DNA of 64,000 bases from Actinernus sp. WN-2022 (Eukaryota; Cnidaria; Anthozoa; Actiniaria; Actinernidae). Below, in pieces: positions 10,821 through 23,523 of the stretch (position 1 is its first letter; each line of letters starts with the position of its first letter). Where the stretch lies: the NCBI GenBank assembly GCA_030867875.1, contig JAOWCC010001634.1, positions 32,197,867 to 32,261,866 of the forward strand, given 5' to 3'. The translations under genes were made by a program, and so were the position numbers. The notes beneath the pieces were generated by a model that was not told where the DNA came from, did no database searches, and was given only the letters and a program-made list of their open reading frames with translations.

Positions 10821-11425
10821 TGTTGTTCCAGTGCTACAGTATCTTCAAAGCATGATGTGATATAGAGTGATTATTCTTTCCAGCGAAGACAATTTTCTTT
10901 TATAGTTTGCTATTTTTTCTGGTCCATTTGGCTGTCGTAATCTCTATGATTTGTTTTATCAGTGTGTTTTATTGTAGCTGTAGGAGAAATTATAACCAAA
11001 GCCAAACTGAAATACATTAAAGATGCCATGAAAATGTAACTATGGAATCAATATTTATGCCGATACACCCCCTTAGATATTGTGTTACTCAAGCATGATA
11101 TCGTTGTTCTGCCTGCGAAATTTAATGTTTGACGTTTTTGAAAATAAATAATTTTCATCGGGAAAAAAACGATTTCTTATTTTGCCGGAAGTAAATTTAC
11201 AAGCTTTGATTGACAGATTGTCATGCGAAGTGTACAAGTAACGCCCACGAAACTAGCACAGTAAACCTTTCAAATCAGCTCCGATTTTGATATTTTACGT
11301 GCTTTTTCCCCTAAACATTTTAATATGTGCCTTACTTTATCATTCGAGGATATTATATCAGTGAAAATATTTGAGGAAACGGCGACATGAATAGTGAGAA
11401 AATCCGTTGAAATCAAAACCCCGCA
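10821..11425. other. Intergenic, no gene seen
   Basis: AT-rich. A block around 11044-11100 (ATGCCGATACA.CCCCCTTAG then TTACTCAAGCATGAT) recurs near 56834-56890, so part of it is a dispersed repeat. Confidence 0.6.
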
Positions 11426-14350
11426 ATAAACGCCTTTCATAATTTTTACTTCCGGTTACGAAAACGAGGCTCCAGGTGGTTTGAAATCCAAGATGGCGGA
11501 CAACTGCACAGTCTCAGCTAGAAAGTACCTCAGAAAATACTCCCAAAAGTATGTTATTCAGTAAATCATACCTGTGTATGGTTTTACAATCACTGTATTT
11601 ATGTCCATGTGTAGTCTGCATTATTTTAGTATATTGTTTAGCGCACAGAAAAGTACTTTTCTACTTGATCAAGTCATCAGTCATTTCCGAACAAATATGT
11701 ACACCCGACAGGTTGCAAATCTAAAAAACGTTTGCAGCTTACAGAGGACGATATTAATTATTTCAGGGGCATCTTTCCGTCGAAGATATCTAAGCTAACT
11801 TAAAGGAGTCGGAAATATCTTCTGCCTAAAGTAAATTAGTAGTGTGGTCTGAAATTGAGGCAAAGTGATTTATGAGGTGCAAAGCAAATTTTAGTTTATT
11901 TCTGATAGGCTGTTTAATAAGCTCATGTCATGATATCTAATCTCTTTTGCTATTTAATGCAGCAAGTGAAGTGCTATCGATGGGAAATGTAACTACTGTT
12001 CACCTAACAGAAAACAAACATTGGAAAAAGCTGGAGTCAACTGATAAGATGCAGGCAACGAGTATACCGAAACAGCAGCCATTATACTGGATAACCATCC
12101 AGACATAGTTCCAGTTAGAATATGTTTTATCCGTTCATAGTTCTCCAAAGCCGTTTTCGCTTAAATTTTGTACAGAACTTTTACATTAATAAAGCATGAT
12201 AGCACGTTTTCTTTCCCCTATCCCTACCCTTTATATGGTAAATTCTATTTTTTCATACCTTTTTTCACATTGTATACAATTCATACCCTACCCTTCAATG
12301 TATATTCCCTGACTTTGTATCACTTACATTATTGTGTAACAGCATACGGTATTGATTTTATTATTCATATACCATTAAAATAAGTTTATTTGTAGTTAGA
12401 ATATATCTAGCAGAGGATTTTGGACACTGCTTCGGCTTTTTGAATGGAATTCAAATTTCTAACACTACCGTTTTGTACAGAATATTCTTTTGTGCAATTA
12501 TTGATAATTTGATAATTATATATAATAAAAAGCTTAGCACAAACCGATTGTAATTAGTAGTGGTTCCTATTCCCCTATCCCTGCATGCTCTGTGTGGTAT
12601 ATTAGCTCACCCTATCTAGGGTTTTAGCCAGTCAAATAAGGGGAGGTGGGGCAGGGGTGCCAATGCCCTCCTTTCCCCAAGCAACTTTCCCCACTCCCTT
12701 CACTCTCATATCATCAGGCCACCACATTGTTATATCAGTTATTGTTTATTTAGCAGCTCTCACTCGAATATATATGCATTCACAACTCATAATTTTCCTT
12801 TTTTTTTAGTGTTTTTCTCATTTATGATTTTGCTTCACCTTACCCCAAACCTTCTGGGCTAAAACCCTGCTATCCATACACACATTTAATCACCCATCTT
12901 ATGATTCCCCCAATTTCATGTGGACTAATTTTAATATCACCTTCAACCACCACTTAACACCTATTTTATACCAGTTAATAGTTTTAATATGTTTGTTACA
13001 ATTTATTTAGTACTTAATGTTTTCATATTTTTATTGACCTGAATTGCTTGAATAGCCACTGTTTATAAGTGGTATTCCCTTCCCATATTACTGTTAGCCT
13101 CAATTAAACATTTATTTCAGTAAATGATATTTCTCCCTTCTCCCAAACATTATAAAAATCATAAGTTAGACCTGAAATATTTTAGAAGATGAGATTCCTG
13201 TGTAGAAACTAATATTATTTTTTATTTCCTTGAAGAAGAAAAACGAGCAGGTTTTTCAATAGCGGACGGTTGAATCTGTATTTTCATCGTTTGACTGATG
13301 CCCATTGATTGAATATCATCAACAGTCTTTTCTTCATTCTGGTAGCTGTAGCTATTATTGTTTCCAAAAGTCAGAATTGTGCTTGAAGATTTCTCTTCTC
13401 TTGAGTACGTTGACACCAAGGGAACATATTTTTCCGGGAATGCCTGTGCCTAATACGACGCCTAATGCCCGCATACTTCAAATATCACTTTTCTGGGTGC
13501 TTCTTGGTGAAGCAGATTCATTGTTTGATTCATTGTTTCTGGGGATAGGGTTCTTTGTATTTCAAGGTATTGGTTTGCTTTAGAAGACATTAGTTTTCTT
13601 TGTGTTACATATGTGGTGATCTGTAACACCAAGAAACCCCCACTTCCCTCAAAGGTATACGTTAACTGAACAACCATAAGTTAGTCATATTTCAAGCAAC
13701 CGTATCAGCCATACTCTTTCTCAGTTTTGGGTCGGCTTACACTACAAATCAAATCAAATCAGGAAATCAAATCAAGGTCTTTCTAGGTGTATCAACGTCC
13801 TGAAATTCAGGACAATGAACAACTCTATTGTTTTCTTTCGTTCTTTGTATTTCAGGGTATTGTTTTGCTGTAGTTCATTGTATTCTGGGGTTAGGGTTCT
13901 TTGTATTTCAGGGTATTGTTTTGCTGTAGTTCATTGTCGTTGATACACCTAGAAAGAGCCACAAATCACGTCTCAAGAGTTATTCCAGTACATAGTGTAC
14001 ACAGCAATGCAGTATTTCATACGGCGTGTGCTGTTTGTGGTACTGATCTGTTGAGATTTTCAACAAAAGTTAATAGTTTAGAAGTTTCATCCGCGCTCTT
14101 TCGGTATTTTGCCCAAAACGTGGACGTTTTTAATGCAAATCATCAGTTAATATACGGTTAACTATACATGAACATAAATACAGTGATTCTGAAGCCAAAT
14201 TCAGGTACGATCTATTAAATAACACACATTCCGAGTCCTTTTCGGAGGTACTTTCTAGCTGAGACTGAGCAGTTGTCCGCCATCTCGGATTTCAAACCAC
14301 CTGGAGCCTCGTCTTCGTGACCGGAAGTAAAACTTATGAAAGGCGTGTAT
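11426..14350. mobile_element. 2.9-kb inverted-repeat unit with ATGGCGGAC arms
   Basis: Arms of about 130 bp at 11426-11555 and 14222-14350 are inverted copies sharing CGCCTTTCAT, GAGGCTCCAGGTGGTTTGAAA, ATGGCGGACAACTGC and GTCTCAGCTAGAAAGTACCT. The interior (11560-14220) has no recognisable protein and is AT-rich with scattered small ORFs. It may be a non-autonomous element with long terminal repeats or an inverted duplication of a promoter/first-exon-like segment. I could not find a target duplication. Confidence 0.6.
13779..13956. repeat. Small inverted-repeat element with internal 56-bp tandem
   Basis: CTTTCTAGGTGTATCAACG at 13779-13797 is repeated in reverse complement at 13938-13956. Between them TTCTTTGTATTTCAGGGTAT and its flank occur twice, 56 bp apart (13841, 13897). 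A weaker relative lies at about 13550. Confidence 0.8.
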
Positions 14351-14804
14351 TAGACTTCAGATTTCCGCCGACTTGCAAAGTCTCATCGATCCATGGTACT
14401 AATGAAAGAAAGGCGAAAGAAAGTAAAAAGCTGTCAACAGTTTCGATAAACGTACAACGTAATTATTAATGACCCAAATGGCCGGGTATTCTATAATTGT
14501 TCCTTATAACTAAGAAGAAATACCCAATCTGTTGAAGCGTTTACTTTCGCAACATCGAACTTTACTTTGACATGGCCGTGCTTCGTAGTATTGTTTCTAC
14601 TCCTGCCTTTCTAAACTTGCTCGGCTGGAAATTTTGTTATGATGGTTAGACTTCTGAACGACTATTCCTGATTTCGATTTCCTTTCTCGCCATGATCAGA
14701 TCACTTCTCCGGATCGATCCAGAACGGAACGCAACACAACACTTCCAATTCACAGGCACAGAATGAAAGAAAATTACACAATTAAAATCTGATCTGATTT
14801 GATT

Positions 14805-15344
14805 CAAGGGCACCCAACGAAGTTTTCGGTTAAAAAGCTGTTCAGTTTAGGTAAGTTAGCCTAAAACTTTCGGATTTGAAAGAATTTTCCCTAGAATTTT
14901 TTTTCTGAAATACTGGCTAGAAAATTAGTTTTCAATCCATAGAAAAATATAGAAGTAAAGGGAGACTAAAAGGTTTCCCCTAAAATATTCGTACGTCCCA
15001 ATTCGTCTGATCAATGGAGTCAGAACAACACATTTTCATTCGCTAAGAATTGCCTAAAGGAAAAAAGAACCCCTAAAAAAATCGTACCTCCACAAAACTT
15101 TGCAACATGAAGTTACTTGGACTAGAAAATTCTTGTTTCTGTTCTAGACTACTAACCAATTCGTAGGCCGGGAATATTTTGCCATAGTATTTTCGGTTGA
15201 CGCGATTTCCACCGAGAAAATCCGAACAGCTAATAGCTTTCTAGAATACGTTCAAAAGACATAGTAGGTGCCTTAAAATAGCTAGATGAATTGCAGACAA
15301 CTGGTTTCAAATGAATTTCAAAAAGTACTCGTTGGGTGCCCTTG
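14805..15344. mobile_element. 540-bp non-autonomous DNA transposon, 6-bp TSD
   Basis: Ends CAAGGGCACCCAACGA and TCGTTGGGTGCCCTTG are perfect complements, flanked by TTGATT at 14799-14804 and 15345-15350. No ORF. A lone end-like string (TCGTTGGGTGCCC) occurs at about 27344. Confidence 0.8.
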
Positions 15345-15350
15345 TTGATT

Positions 15351-15767
15351 TGCCAGCTACTGGAGAAAGTGTCGAGGAGGCGGGCTAGACATATTTGGGC
15401 GTGAAACGTATTTTTCTTTCAATCGGCTTTTTCTCGGCAAACTTTTTTGAGCTACAGAAAGAACTTTAAAAAGCTAAACGCGAACACGAATTTATCAGAA
15501 TCATTTAAAAAATGGCATTCTAGTAGATTAATGTTCTGGTAACAAAAGTGTGTCTGGGAATTGTAAAATTTACATTATTTATCGTTTTACGACCAAACGC
15601 AAGTCCATTCAATTTCTAATGATATTGTGTTTAGCTGAAAATAGTAAAACTTTTCATTACTCTACAAGTATTTGGAATATTGACAAACCCAGGCAAACAT
15701 TTGTTGCTGTGATATCTTACTACCAGACTTTCAAATTTCAGACAATTCTTGAAAATAGTGACGGACA
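15351..15767. other. Intergenic, no gene seen
   Basis: No gene, repeat pair or RNA recognised. Confidence 0.5.
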
Positions 15768-15774
15768 CCGGTAC

Positions 15775-16251
15775 CACAGGCAGCCCAATCTATGGGTTTG
15801 TTCATGAAAATAAAAGATATGTATGGAGTTTTATAAATCCTTTCAAATTGCCGTACAATGGAGGACAATGTACAAATAAACATATTCTGCTACAATCACC
15901 TACAATCTTCACCTCCAAAATCTCACTTTTCGTTATCGATGCCACAAAACTCCTGTCGTCCTAGAATGATAAATAAATTAAGCCCTGCCTGAATTTTAGG
16001 ATCCAGCGATCCCTCTTTCTGGAAAAAAATCGAATACTATTTCGCGACTTTCGACCAACTGCAGGCCTCCATACTAATGAATTTGGACACGGAGCGCCAA
16101 CCGTCAATCACCATAACGAAAACAACATGGAAGGGAAAAGGCATGTTTATTTGTACATTGTCCTCCATTGTACGGCAATTTGAAAGGATTTATAAAACCC
16201 CATACATATCTTCTATTTTCATGCACAAACCCATAGATTGGGCTGCCTGTG
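15775..16251. mobile_element. Foldback element, CACAGGCAGCCCAA family (copy 1), 7-bp TSD
   Basis: Starts CACAGGCAGCCCAATCTATG and ends with the complement. The arms are about 100 bp or more (15775-15890 and 16133-16251) and the spacer is unpaired. It is flanked by CCGGTAC at 15768-15774 and 16252-16258, a perfect 7-bp duplication. It shares terminal sequence and duplication length with 38651-40162 and 52007-52345. No transposase. Confidence 0.9.
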
Positions 16252-16691
16252 CCGGTACCAGCTCCTCCGCATTTGGGACAACACCTTGCAGTCACGTGGG
16301 CCGAAAGCCCGTGACTGCAAGAGAGCGTGACCTTCGCACACTTGTGATCAAGCTCTCAGTTTAAAGTGAAAGCTTAATTAAGAGTTTAATATTTCAAAAA
16401 TAAATTGTGCAGAGTCTCAAACGTTTTAATTTCATTCGAGAATTGTAAATAGTTGTTCGCTTTTAGCATTTTGAACTAGAATGAAAAGCTTAATAAACAA
16501 GAGCACTATATTTTGTTTTCGTTCATTTTTTTACTGTAGTCTTGTAGCCAGTTATATAAGCTTTCCAACGATATATAGGTTTTGGTATGTGCGATAAACG
16601 ATAACGGCCGGAGCGCTATAATGTTTTCCCAAAAACGTACCCTGAAGGTCTACAGTAAAGACGAAGTGAACCCTAAAATCATCCCAACGTC

Positions 16692-17070
16692 TATAGCGAT
16701 ACTTACTGTGACGTCACACAGGCCAGTCACGCCACATTTGTTGCTTTCTGTGGTTGGCAGAAACGAAGCGTGAACCCAGTCAGATGCTTATAAAATATCA
16801 CAGGTCGGTGCTTATTCATCGCCAAATTACTTTCTTGTTCTTCCAAAATGCAAGCAAGCCCTTTCATCGAAGCTTATATGCTCTTAACTTATAAGTCTTA
16901 TAAAGGAATTAAGATTTGGAATCAGAATTGAGACTTTAGATGTATTTTCTGAGGCCTAAATCGCTAGTTCCCATACAAGTCATACAAACACATGTTTTTT
17001 TTTGCCAACCACATTATATATGCAAATATATAAATGACGTCAGTGTTTACAAACAGTAAGTATCGCTATA
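16692..17070. mobile_element. TA-flanked MITE, about 375 bp
   Basis: TATAGCGATACTTACTG at 16692-16708 is inverted at 17054-17070. If the outermost TA is the target duplication, the ends are TAGCGATACTTACTG and its complement. The interior contains TGACGTCA-like strings and no ORF of note. Confidence 0.6.
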
Positions 17071-17344
17071 CAAAGGTGTATTCGAAAAACAGTTATGCTA
17101 TTTTATTTCTCTGTGTTGCGTGTAGAGAAAATCTGAAAACCTTCCTCACAACCTACGCTATGTACTGACGAATGACTGACAATGATATATTTTTATTTCT
17201 TATGAACCTTCCAATCAAACAACCAGCTATACAGAAATAAATAGCAAAATACATATTTGAATGTTGCTATATAGAAATAGCGTCAAAATCCAGGCCGAGA
17301 TAGGATAGCACCACACCATGTGTGCGAATACAAAAACAACCCTT
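17071..17344. other. Intergenic, no gene seen
   Basis: AT-rich spacer without recognisable content. Confidence 0.4.
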
Positions 17345-17464
17345 TAAACTAAGATGTAATTATTGTAATTATTATTTAATTTATTTAAGGTTATTTGGAC
17401 GTTAGTCTATATACTCTCTGTGTAAGACTCCAAATAAAAAATGTCTATGTCTATGTCTAAATAA
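17345..17464 (+). mobile_element. LINE 3' tail fragment
   Basis: Short AT-rich segment ending CTCCAAATAAAAAATGTCTATGTCTATGTC. A polyadenylation-like AATAAA followed by a hexamer microsatellite is the form of a LINE 3' end on the plus strand. No coding part remains. Confidence 0.5.
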
Positions 17465-19316
17465 ATTAGTTTTGCCATGCTGTCTCCAAAATTAATGGTG
17501 AATTAACGAATTAATGGATGAATTAACGAATTAACGGCTAATTGCGGATCACTATGGTTTTTTTTTACTGAGGTGTGATTACTTGGTATGTGTGACGTAC
17601 GATATGAGAAATATGCAGTGAATTGAGCCGCCACACAAGCTAGATTTATCAGCGGAAAATCGATTATATTATTTTCGAACTTGAAAACCAATTTTCTCTT
17701 CATAGCCGTGCAACACAGAGAAATAAAACAGCAGAACTTATTTCTTTCGAATGCATCTTCGTATAATCGTTGGGTTTATTTTAGGGTTCAGTTACATTCC
17801 TTGGGGAACATCGAGGATCTCGGGGAAACAAAACTCACTCTTTTCCTCGGGACCAGTCATTAAAAAAAGTGTTTACTGTCCAAATCCGAAACACGGGATA
17901 ATGTCGTCCATTTTGTTGCAGTTGCTTCGCAGCGGGAACTTGTATTTTACCACTGATTCAGAGTGGAATAAGGGACCGGGCATTATATAGCGTTTGGGGG
18001 GGGGGGCTACTAGATTTGTAGGGGGGCTCACGATTTTATTATGCTCCCATTTAGGGGGGGGGCACAATTTTATATGCTCTTCTTTTATAGGTTATATATA
18101 TTTATAGGCTTATCTAAGGGAAGGGTCATTCTTTTGTGAGACCAGAGAACTGCAGTGTCGCAGTTTTTGGGGTTAGCCACAATGCAAATCTAGTAACCCC
18201 CACCCTCTCTACCGCTAAATAATGTCCGGTCCCTAAGATACAGTACATTTGGTCTCAAAGTTTTTTCTGTACTGAGTAAAGGAACTATTTGAAAGTATTT
18301 TGAACACTGCTTTACAGATGTCAAATATTTCAGCAGATAGTTGTCAATTGATGTTCACTTTGTAAATACTACATTTCCTTACTGCCAGTGTTATCTTATT
18401 TGAAAATATCAACAAATCGAAACCAAAATTTGAGTAATTAATGTAAAAAACTGAGTACCTGTCTTTAACAATTGTTAGCAGTTAAACGAAAACAAACCAT
18501 CGTCCACACTTTTGGCTTTGCGCTCTGAGTTTGTGGAACTCTTCGGCATTCTGACAGCCATCTAAATGCTCTTTAAACTTCTACTTACATATCTGAATTG
18601 TACTGCACGAACGTCTCTTTTTCCAAGTGCCCGCAGTCAATCCAAATACAACAATAATTAACCGCTAATAGAAGCAATGATTATATTTTGAAATAAAAAG
18701 CTAAGAGGAATATCTCCCATTCTGATCTGGGATACTTTTGTCTAATGCCCTGCATAATATTCCTACATTATAGGGGACACTAGGGAGGGCAGAGAGGGCA
18801 GGGGAGGAAGGATTGACAGAGAGGACATGAAAGGGGAGACTAGGGAGAGCAGCACGCCCAAGGAGGGGAGGGGAGGGTCGGACGGCAGTAACTAACAACC
18901 TGCTATGTTATTCGCTCGCTACCCCAACACAACAACAATAGAACGATTCAAACACAATAGATTTCTTTATAGTGCAGCCCAAAAGGGGTCCAATAAAATG
19001 CAAGGTTTTTAGTAGCTCCGGTCTTACCCGCAGGAAAGGGAAGGTTTGACAGAAAGGGTACCCGAGTAAGGGGTTGGAAGGGAGCAGGGCAGGGATGAAG
19101 GGGATCGAACTTCTATAACTGCTCTCGGCACCCGAGAATTTGTCACATTTATATATGTAACCTCTTGAAAACGGCGAATACAACTTGAGTACAAAGTTTA
19201 CAATTGGACTCTCCGATTTTTATGTGAATATCACGTAATGTGAAAGGTTTTAATCCATAGCCAGGCTTCGTTCCCAGCATAATTGGCAATTAATAGCTAG
19301 TTAGTCTTGATTTGTT
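17465..19316. other. Intergenic with G-rich patches, no gene seen
   Basis: The stretch has a poly-G run at 17996-18006 and a second near 18053. A block at about 18960-19015 (GTGCAGCCCAAAAGGGGTCCAATAAAATGCAAGG, written here as one region) has a near copy at about 57215-57252. No ORF resembles a protein family. Confidence 0.5.
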
Positions 19317-19369
19317 TTGAATAATGTCTTCATCTACCTAATTGATAGTAGTACATGTTCTTTCTTAAC

Positions 19370-19783
19370 AACAAAGCACAGATTTGAAAGGCTGGTATTT
19401 GATCAGTTTTATGATTATCTTCAAGAACATAAAATCCTTACTAATAGCCAATCGGGATTTCGCACCCTCCACTCTACGGTGACAGCATTACTAGAAGCCA
19501 CAGACCAGTGGTACTACAGCATTGACAAAGGACATGTCAATGCTGTGTTATTCCTGGATCTGAAACTGAAAAGCGTTTGACACTGTCGACCAAAAAATCC
19601 TTCTTGAAAAACTTAAATAGTATGGATTAGATCAAGCCTCTTTGAACTGGTTTGACTCGTATCTTAGTAACAGGCAGCAACGATGCAGGATAAATAATGA
19701 AACATCTAGCCCCAGAACCCTCAATTGCGGCGTGTCCCAATGAACGATCCTAGGGCCCCTTCTGTTTTTACTCTACATCAATG
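19370..19783 (+). pseudogene. LINE reverse transcriptase, 5' piece of host copy
   Basis: Reads FERLVFDQFYDYLQEHKILT, SQSGFRTLHSTVTALLEATD and VNAVLFLDLKLKSV. A frameshift then leads to an AFDTVD-like frame and a degraded CGVSQ...ILGPLLFLLYIN block that stops at about 19783. The frame breaks show a dead copy. Its continuation resumes at about 20892, on the far side of another LINE. Confidence 0.8.
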
Positions 19784-20891
19784 CATGGCGTTCCTCAAGG
19801 GGCAATACTATCACCTCTGTTGTTCACCATTTACTTAAACGACTTACCTTCTGTGACCCGTCACTGCTCTCTAGAATCATATGTAGATGACTCTAAATTG
19901 TTCTTGTCATTCGCGAGAAACGATATGAATGACAGTATCAAAGCACTGGAAGAAGATCTGCAAAGAGTGGCCCACTGGTGCTGTAGCAATAGTCTATTAA
20001 TTAATCCCGATAAGACTAAGGTGCTTCACATTGGAACTCGCCAGATGCTAAACCTAGTGCCCCAAGATGTAGCTTGTATTAACCTTTTAGGAAAACAACT
20101 CACCCCTGTTTCATCAGCGAAATATCTAGGTGTAATTATTGACTCCAACTTAACTTACGATACGCATATCTCTCACGTAGTATCTTCTTGTATGTCAAGC
20201 CTCTGTCAAATCAACAGGGTTAAACACCTGTTTAGCCCAGTTTCTATGAAAACCATAATAAATGGTTTAGTACTAAGCAAACTGTTCTATTGTTCGTCCG
20301 TGTGGGCAAACACCTCTGACAAAAAATTTAAGAAATTACAGCTCGTTCAAAATTTCGCCGCCAGAGTCATATTAGGTATACAGAAGTATGACCATATTTC
20401 TTCAGGCTTATGCCAACTGCAGTGGCTACCTGTTAGAGATTATTTAGTTTATAGGGACACTTTAATGACATTCAAGTGTATAAACGGAGTTGCCCCAGAA
20501 TATCTAGCGAGTAAGTTCTGTAAACGGTCTGCTATCCATAATCGTAACATCAGGTCCCGTAACGACCTAAACATCCCTAAACTTCGCACCTCAAGTGGAC
20601 AAAGATCTTTCGCTTATAGGGGTGTTAAGATCTGGAACTCATTGGAAGCAGACCTTAGAAAGGAACCTAATTTTGCTAAATTTAAGAAACAACTAAAGTT
20701 AGCGCTTTTAGAGTAGTGCTATGTACCATATTACTTAATGCACTTCTACTTCAATAGTTTTAACTCACCTGATTATAGTTAGTACTTGTATTTTACTATT
20801 TCATTATTTTGTTACTGTTAACGTTGTTACATTGTAAATAGTTGTTGAAAAGCCCCTATGGGAACTTCTATTAAAGATATGTATGTATGTA
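19784..20891 (+). mobile_element. LINE inserted inside another LINE, 5'-truncated
   Basis: A separate LINE copy begins abruptly within its RT (GVPQGAILSPLLFTIYLNDL). It keeps an open 311-codon frame (19781-20716) with YVDDSKLF, YLGVIIDSNLTYD and the C-terminal WNSLEADLRKEP block, and ends in a TATG tandem tail at about 20880-20891. The surrounding LINE breaks at LLFLLYIN and resumes with LPNCLLKS, so this copy landed in the other's RT gene. Confidence 0.85.
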
Positions 20892-21920
20892 TGTATCTAC
20901 CCAACTGCCTATTAAAATCTTTTCCTCGGATGTACGCCGATGATACAAACTTAACAGTAACCGGCGAGAGTCCGAGAGAGATAGAAGAATACATAGGACT
21001 CGACCTCCAAAATGTTAGAAATTGGCTTTGTGCAAATAGACTAACCCTAAATGCAACAAAAACTGAATTGTTGCTAGTGGGTTCCCACCAGAAATTGACA
21101 AATTTTCCGAAAGATTTATCTTTCACCATTGATGGTAAAGTCATAGAAAGAGTTACCTCAACAAAATATCTTGGTGTACATCTAGATGAAAATTTGTTTT
21201 GGAAAACCACATTAACAAACTCATGAAGAAAATCTCCTCAGGTCTAGGTGCACTCAGACGTATAAAGCCTTTCATACCCCCCAAAGCACTGCTAAGTGTC
21301 TATGATACTCTCATACTCCCTCATTTTGATTACTGTAGTGTTGTATGGGAAAATCTAAACAAAGGACTTGCCGAGAATCTACAAAAGCTGCAAAACCGAG
21401 CTGCCAGAATAATAACCGGTTTACCCTTTGATACTAAGATTGATGAGCTCCTAAGTACTCTAAATTAGGACAGACTATATATTCGACGAATCAAACAAAA
21501 AGCAATAATGATTTATAAGGCTTTAAATAACCTGTCTGTTGAATATTTATCCTCAAAATTTATACCACGTTCAGCCTCTACAAATTACAATCTTAGGGGC
21601 TCATCAACAAAACTAACCCTCGTACGGCCACGAACCAATTTCGGTAAAAAGGCTTTTCGCTTTAGTGGGGCTAAGTTATGGAATGAACTGCCTGAGGATG
21701 TAAGGCAATCAACTAGTTTAAATAACTTCATTTTTAATCTTACGAAATCGAGTTATTTTAACCTTATGTAAATATTTCTTATATATGACATTCCTATTTT
21801 TCTTATTCGTCCCTGCAACATGGCTTTCATGTAAAACAGTTTCATATTTTAGTGTTTTTTATCTATATATGTAACTGATGATTTGCCATGTATAAATAAA
21901 GATGTACTGTACAGATCGAG
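20892..21920 (+). pseudogene. LINE reverse transcriptase, 3' piece of host copy
   Basis: Continues the element of 19370-19783: LPNCLLKSFPR, YADDTNLTV, NATKTELLLVGS, YLGVHLDENLFW. After a frameshift near 21200 come ALRRIKPFIPPKALLSVYDT, DYCSVVWE and QNRAARIITG. After a stop near 21467 it resumes to the WNELPEDVRQ block and a stop at 21769-21771. The 3' UTR ends near ATAAATAAAGATG at about 21905. Inactive by frameshifts, a stop and the nested insertion. Confidence 0.85.
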
Positions 21921-23113
21921 GTGATACATTTGATGAATGAAACCTACATTTAAAACGGAGGGACGAACATGCAGACATTTATATATAATGCTGTTAATAA
22001 TGCTGCATCGCATCAATAGTCACCAGAGACCACCTATTGCAATCAAAGGTACCCTTTGGTGATGACTCACGGTGAGACTGGATTCCTTGGGTGACTCACG
22101 GATGAGAATGTTTAATAAGTCATTGAAAAGAACGACCAACTACACCCTGAATATTAGGCGTGCTAATGTTCATGAAATTAGAAGAAGAATTAACTAAAAT
22201 GTAAATACAGCTTCTGCATAAAAGGTTGCATTGTGCGCTCAAAGACAAAAATCATATTTTATGATGTCTCTTTAATGAAATATTCAGATTAATAACACTG
22301 TTAGGAATTCACTATTTCTCAATTTTGTTTGCATGTTCTTGACCGTCTTTAAATGCAATATGTGCAATGCAGCATGCAAGAGACTAACCCTTTTGAAATA
22401 GCTGTATTTTTTTTTGCAATACAAGTACCTCGAAATCAAACCACGCCCCTTCATCACAACAAAATATCGATGTTAAGTTGAGGTTAAAAACAAAAGAAAA
22501 TTATGTCAATCAAGACTTGTTTATTGGAAAACTTTCTTGTATTTATCAGTCCATTTTTTTCATTGACAAGAAATCATACATATAATATGGAACGCCGGTC
22601 CATCATGAAAATTGGTCAAACATAAGCTTATTGAGTTTTTCGAAGTTGGTGAGGCAAATATTCTCAACACAAACGTATTTCACATGGGATAGACGCACAG
22701 ATCCTGGACTTTCTATACTTCTTAGCGGGTGTAGACGCAACTGATGGAAGAGGAAACCGGAGATTGCGATTGAGTTTATACGTCTGCGCAATAACACACT
22801 TTCGTATTCGAAAATTACCGCTGAACGTGATAACTACAGATACTAATACAGATTGTGATGTTAAAAAATCATAAATACAAGCGACAAGGTGTAAAACTCG
22901 AAACTCGTACAATACGTAGAGTTGTGAATAGTCCACCTCGCTGCTGGTATTAATGAATATTTACTAACTTCAGAATGAGGATCACTCTGTATAAATGCGT
23001 CTGTAGTAATCGCATCCAGCGGTAATTTTAGAATGCGAAACTGGACTATTTTAGGTCTAATAAATACTTTACACATTAATCAGGGACACCTTCCTTCCTC
23101 CCTTCAAATACTA
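21921..23113. other. Intergenic, no gene seen
   Basis: AT-rich; overlapping small ORFs on the minus strand (22603-23076) do not resemble any family. A degenerate TGACTCACGG doublet is at 22067-22100. Confidence 0.5.
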
Positions 23114-23136
23114 CCCCCCCCCCCCCCCCCCCCCCC
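23114..23136. repeat. Poly-C run of 23
   Basis: Uninterrupted C homopolymer. Confidence 0.95.
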
Positions 23137-23159
23137 GATTTCCGCGGATCTGCTAACTG

Positions 23160-23262
23160 AGTACATTGGAAGTAATAGAGATTTTGCAGGAAACAGTCAC
23201 GTGCTGATACTTCACTTCAGCCATAATGAATGAATTGAACTCGTGATCCCATGGGGATGTGG
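23160..23262 (+). repeat. Dispersed repeat shared with 60735-60828
   Basis: Shares TTTTGCAGGAAACAGTCACG, TGCTGATA and CTCGTGATCCCATGGG, in the same order and orientation, with about 60748-60822 just downstream of a gene B splice donor. Confidence 0.75.
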
Positions 23263-23523
23263 AAAAGTAAGTGTTTCATACTGAGAACCGAGGTTCTAAG
23301 CCCTAAACATCCCGAGGGATGTAGGTATGAAACTGACTTATATCACATTTGGCGAGGTTAAAAACTGAGTTATAAACCTCCCTGTAAGAGTCTATTGTTG
23401 AACGGGTTTATACCAGAGTTTCACCCCTATGAAGAACAAAGAAAACCGTGTCAAGTTTGATATAATGGCATTTACAAACTGGTTTTGCTAATTAATAACA
23501 CGATCTCGTACAAGTGTCTTTAA

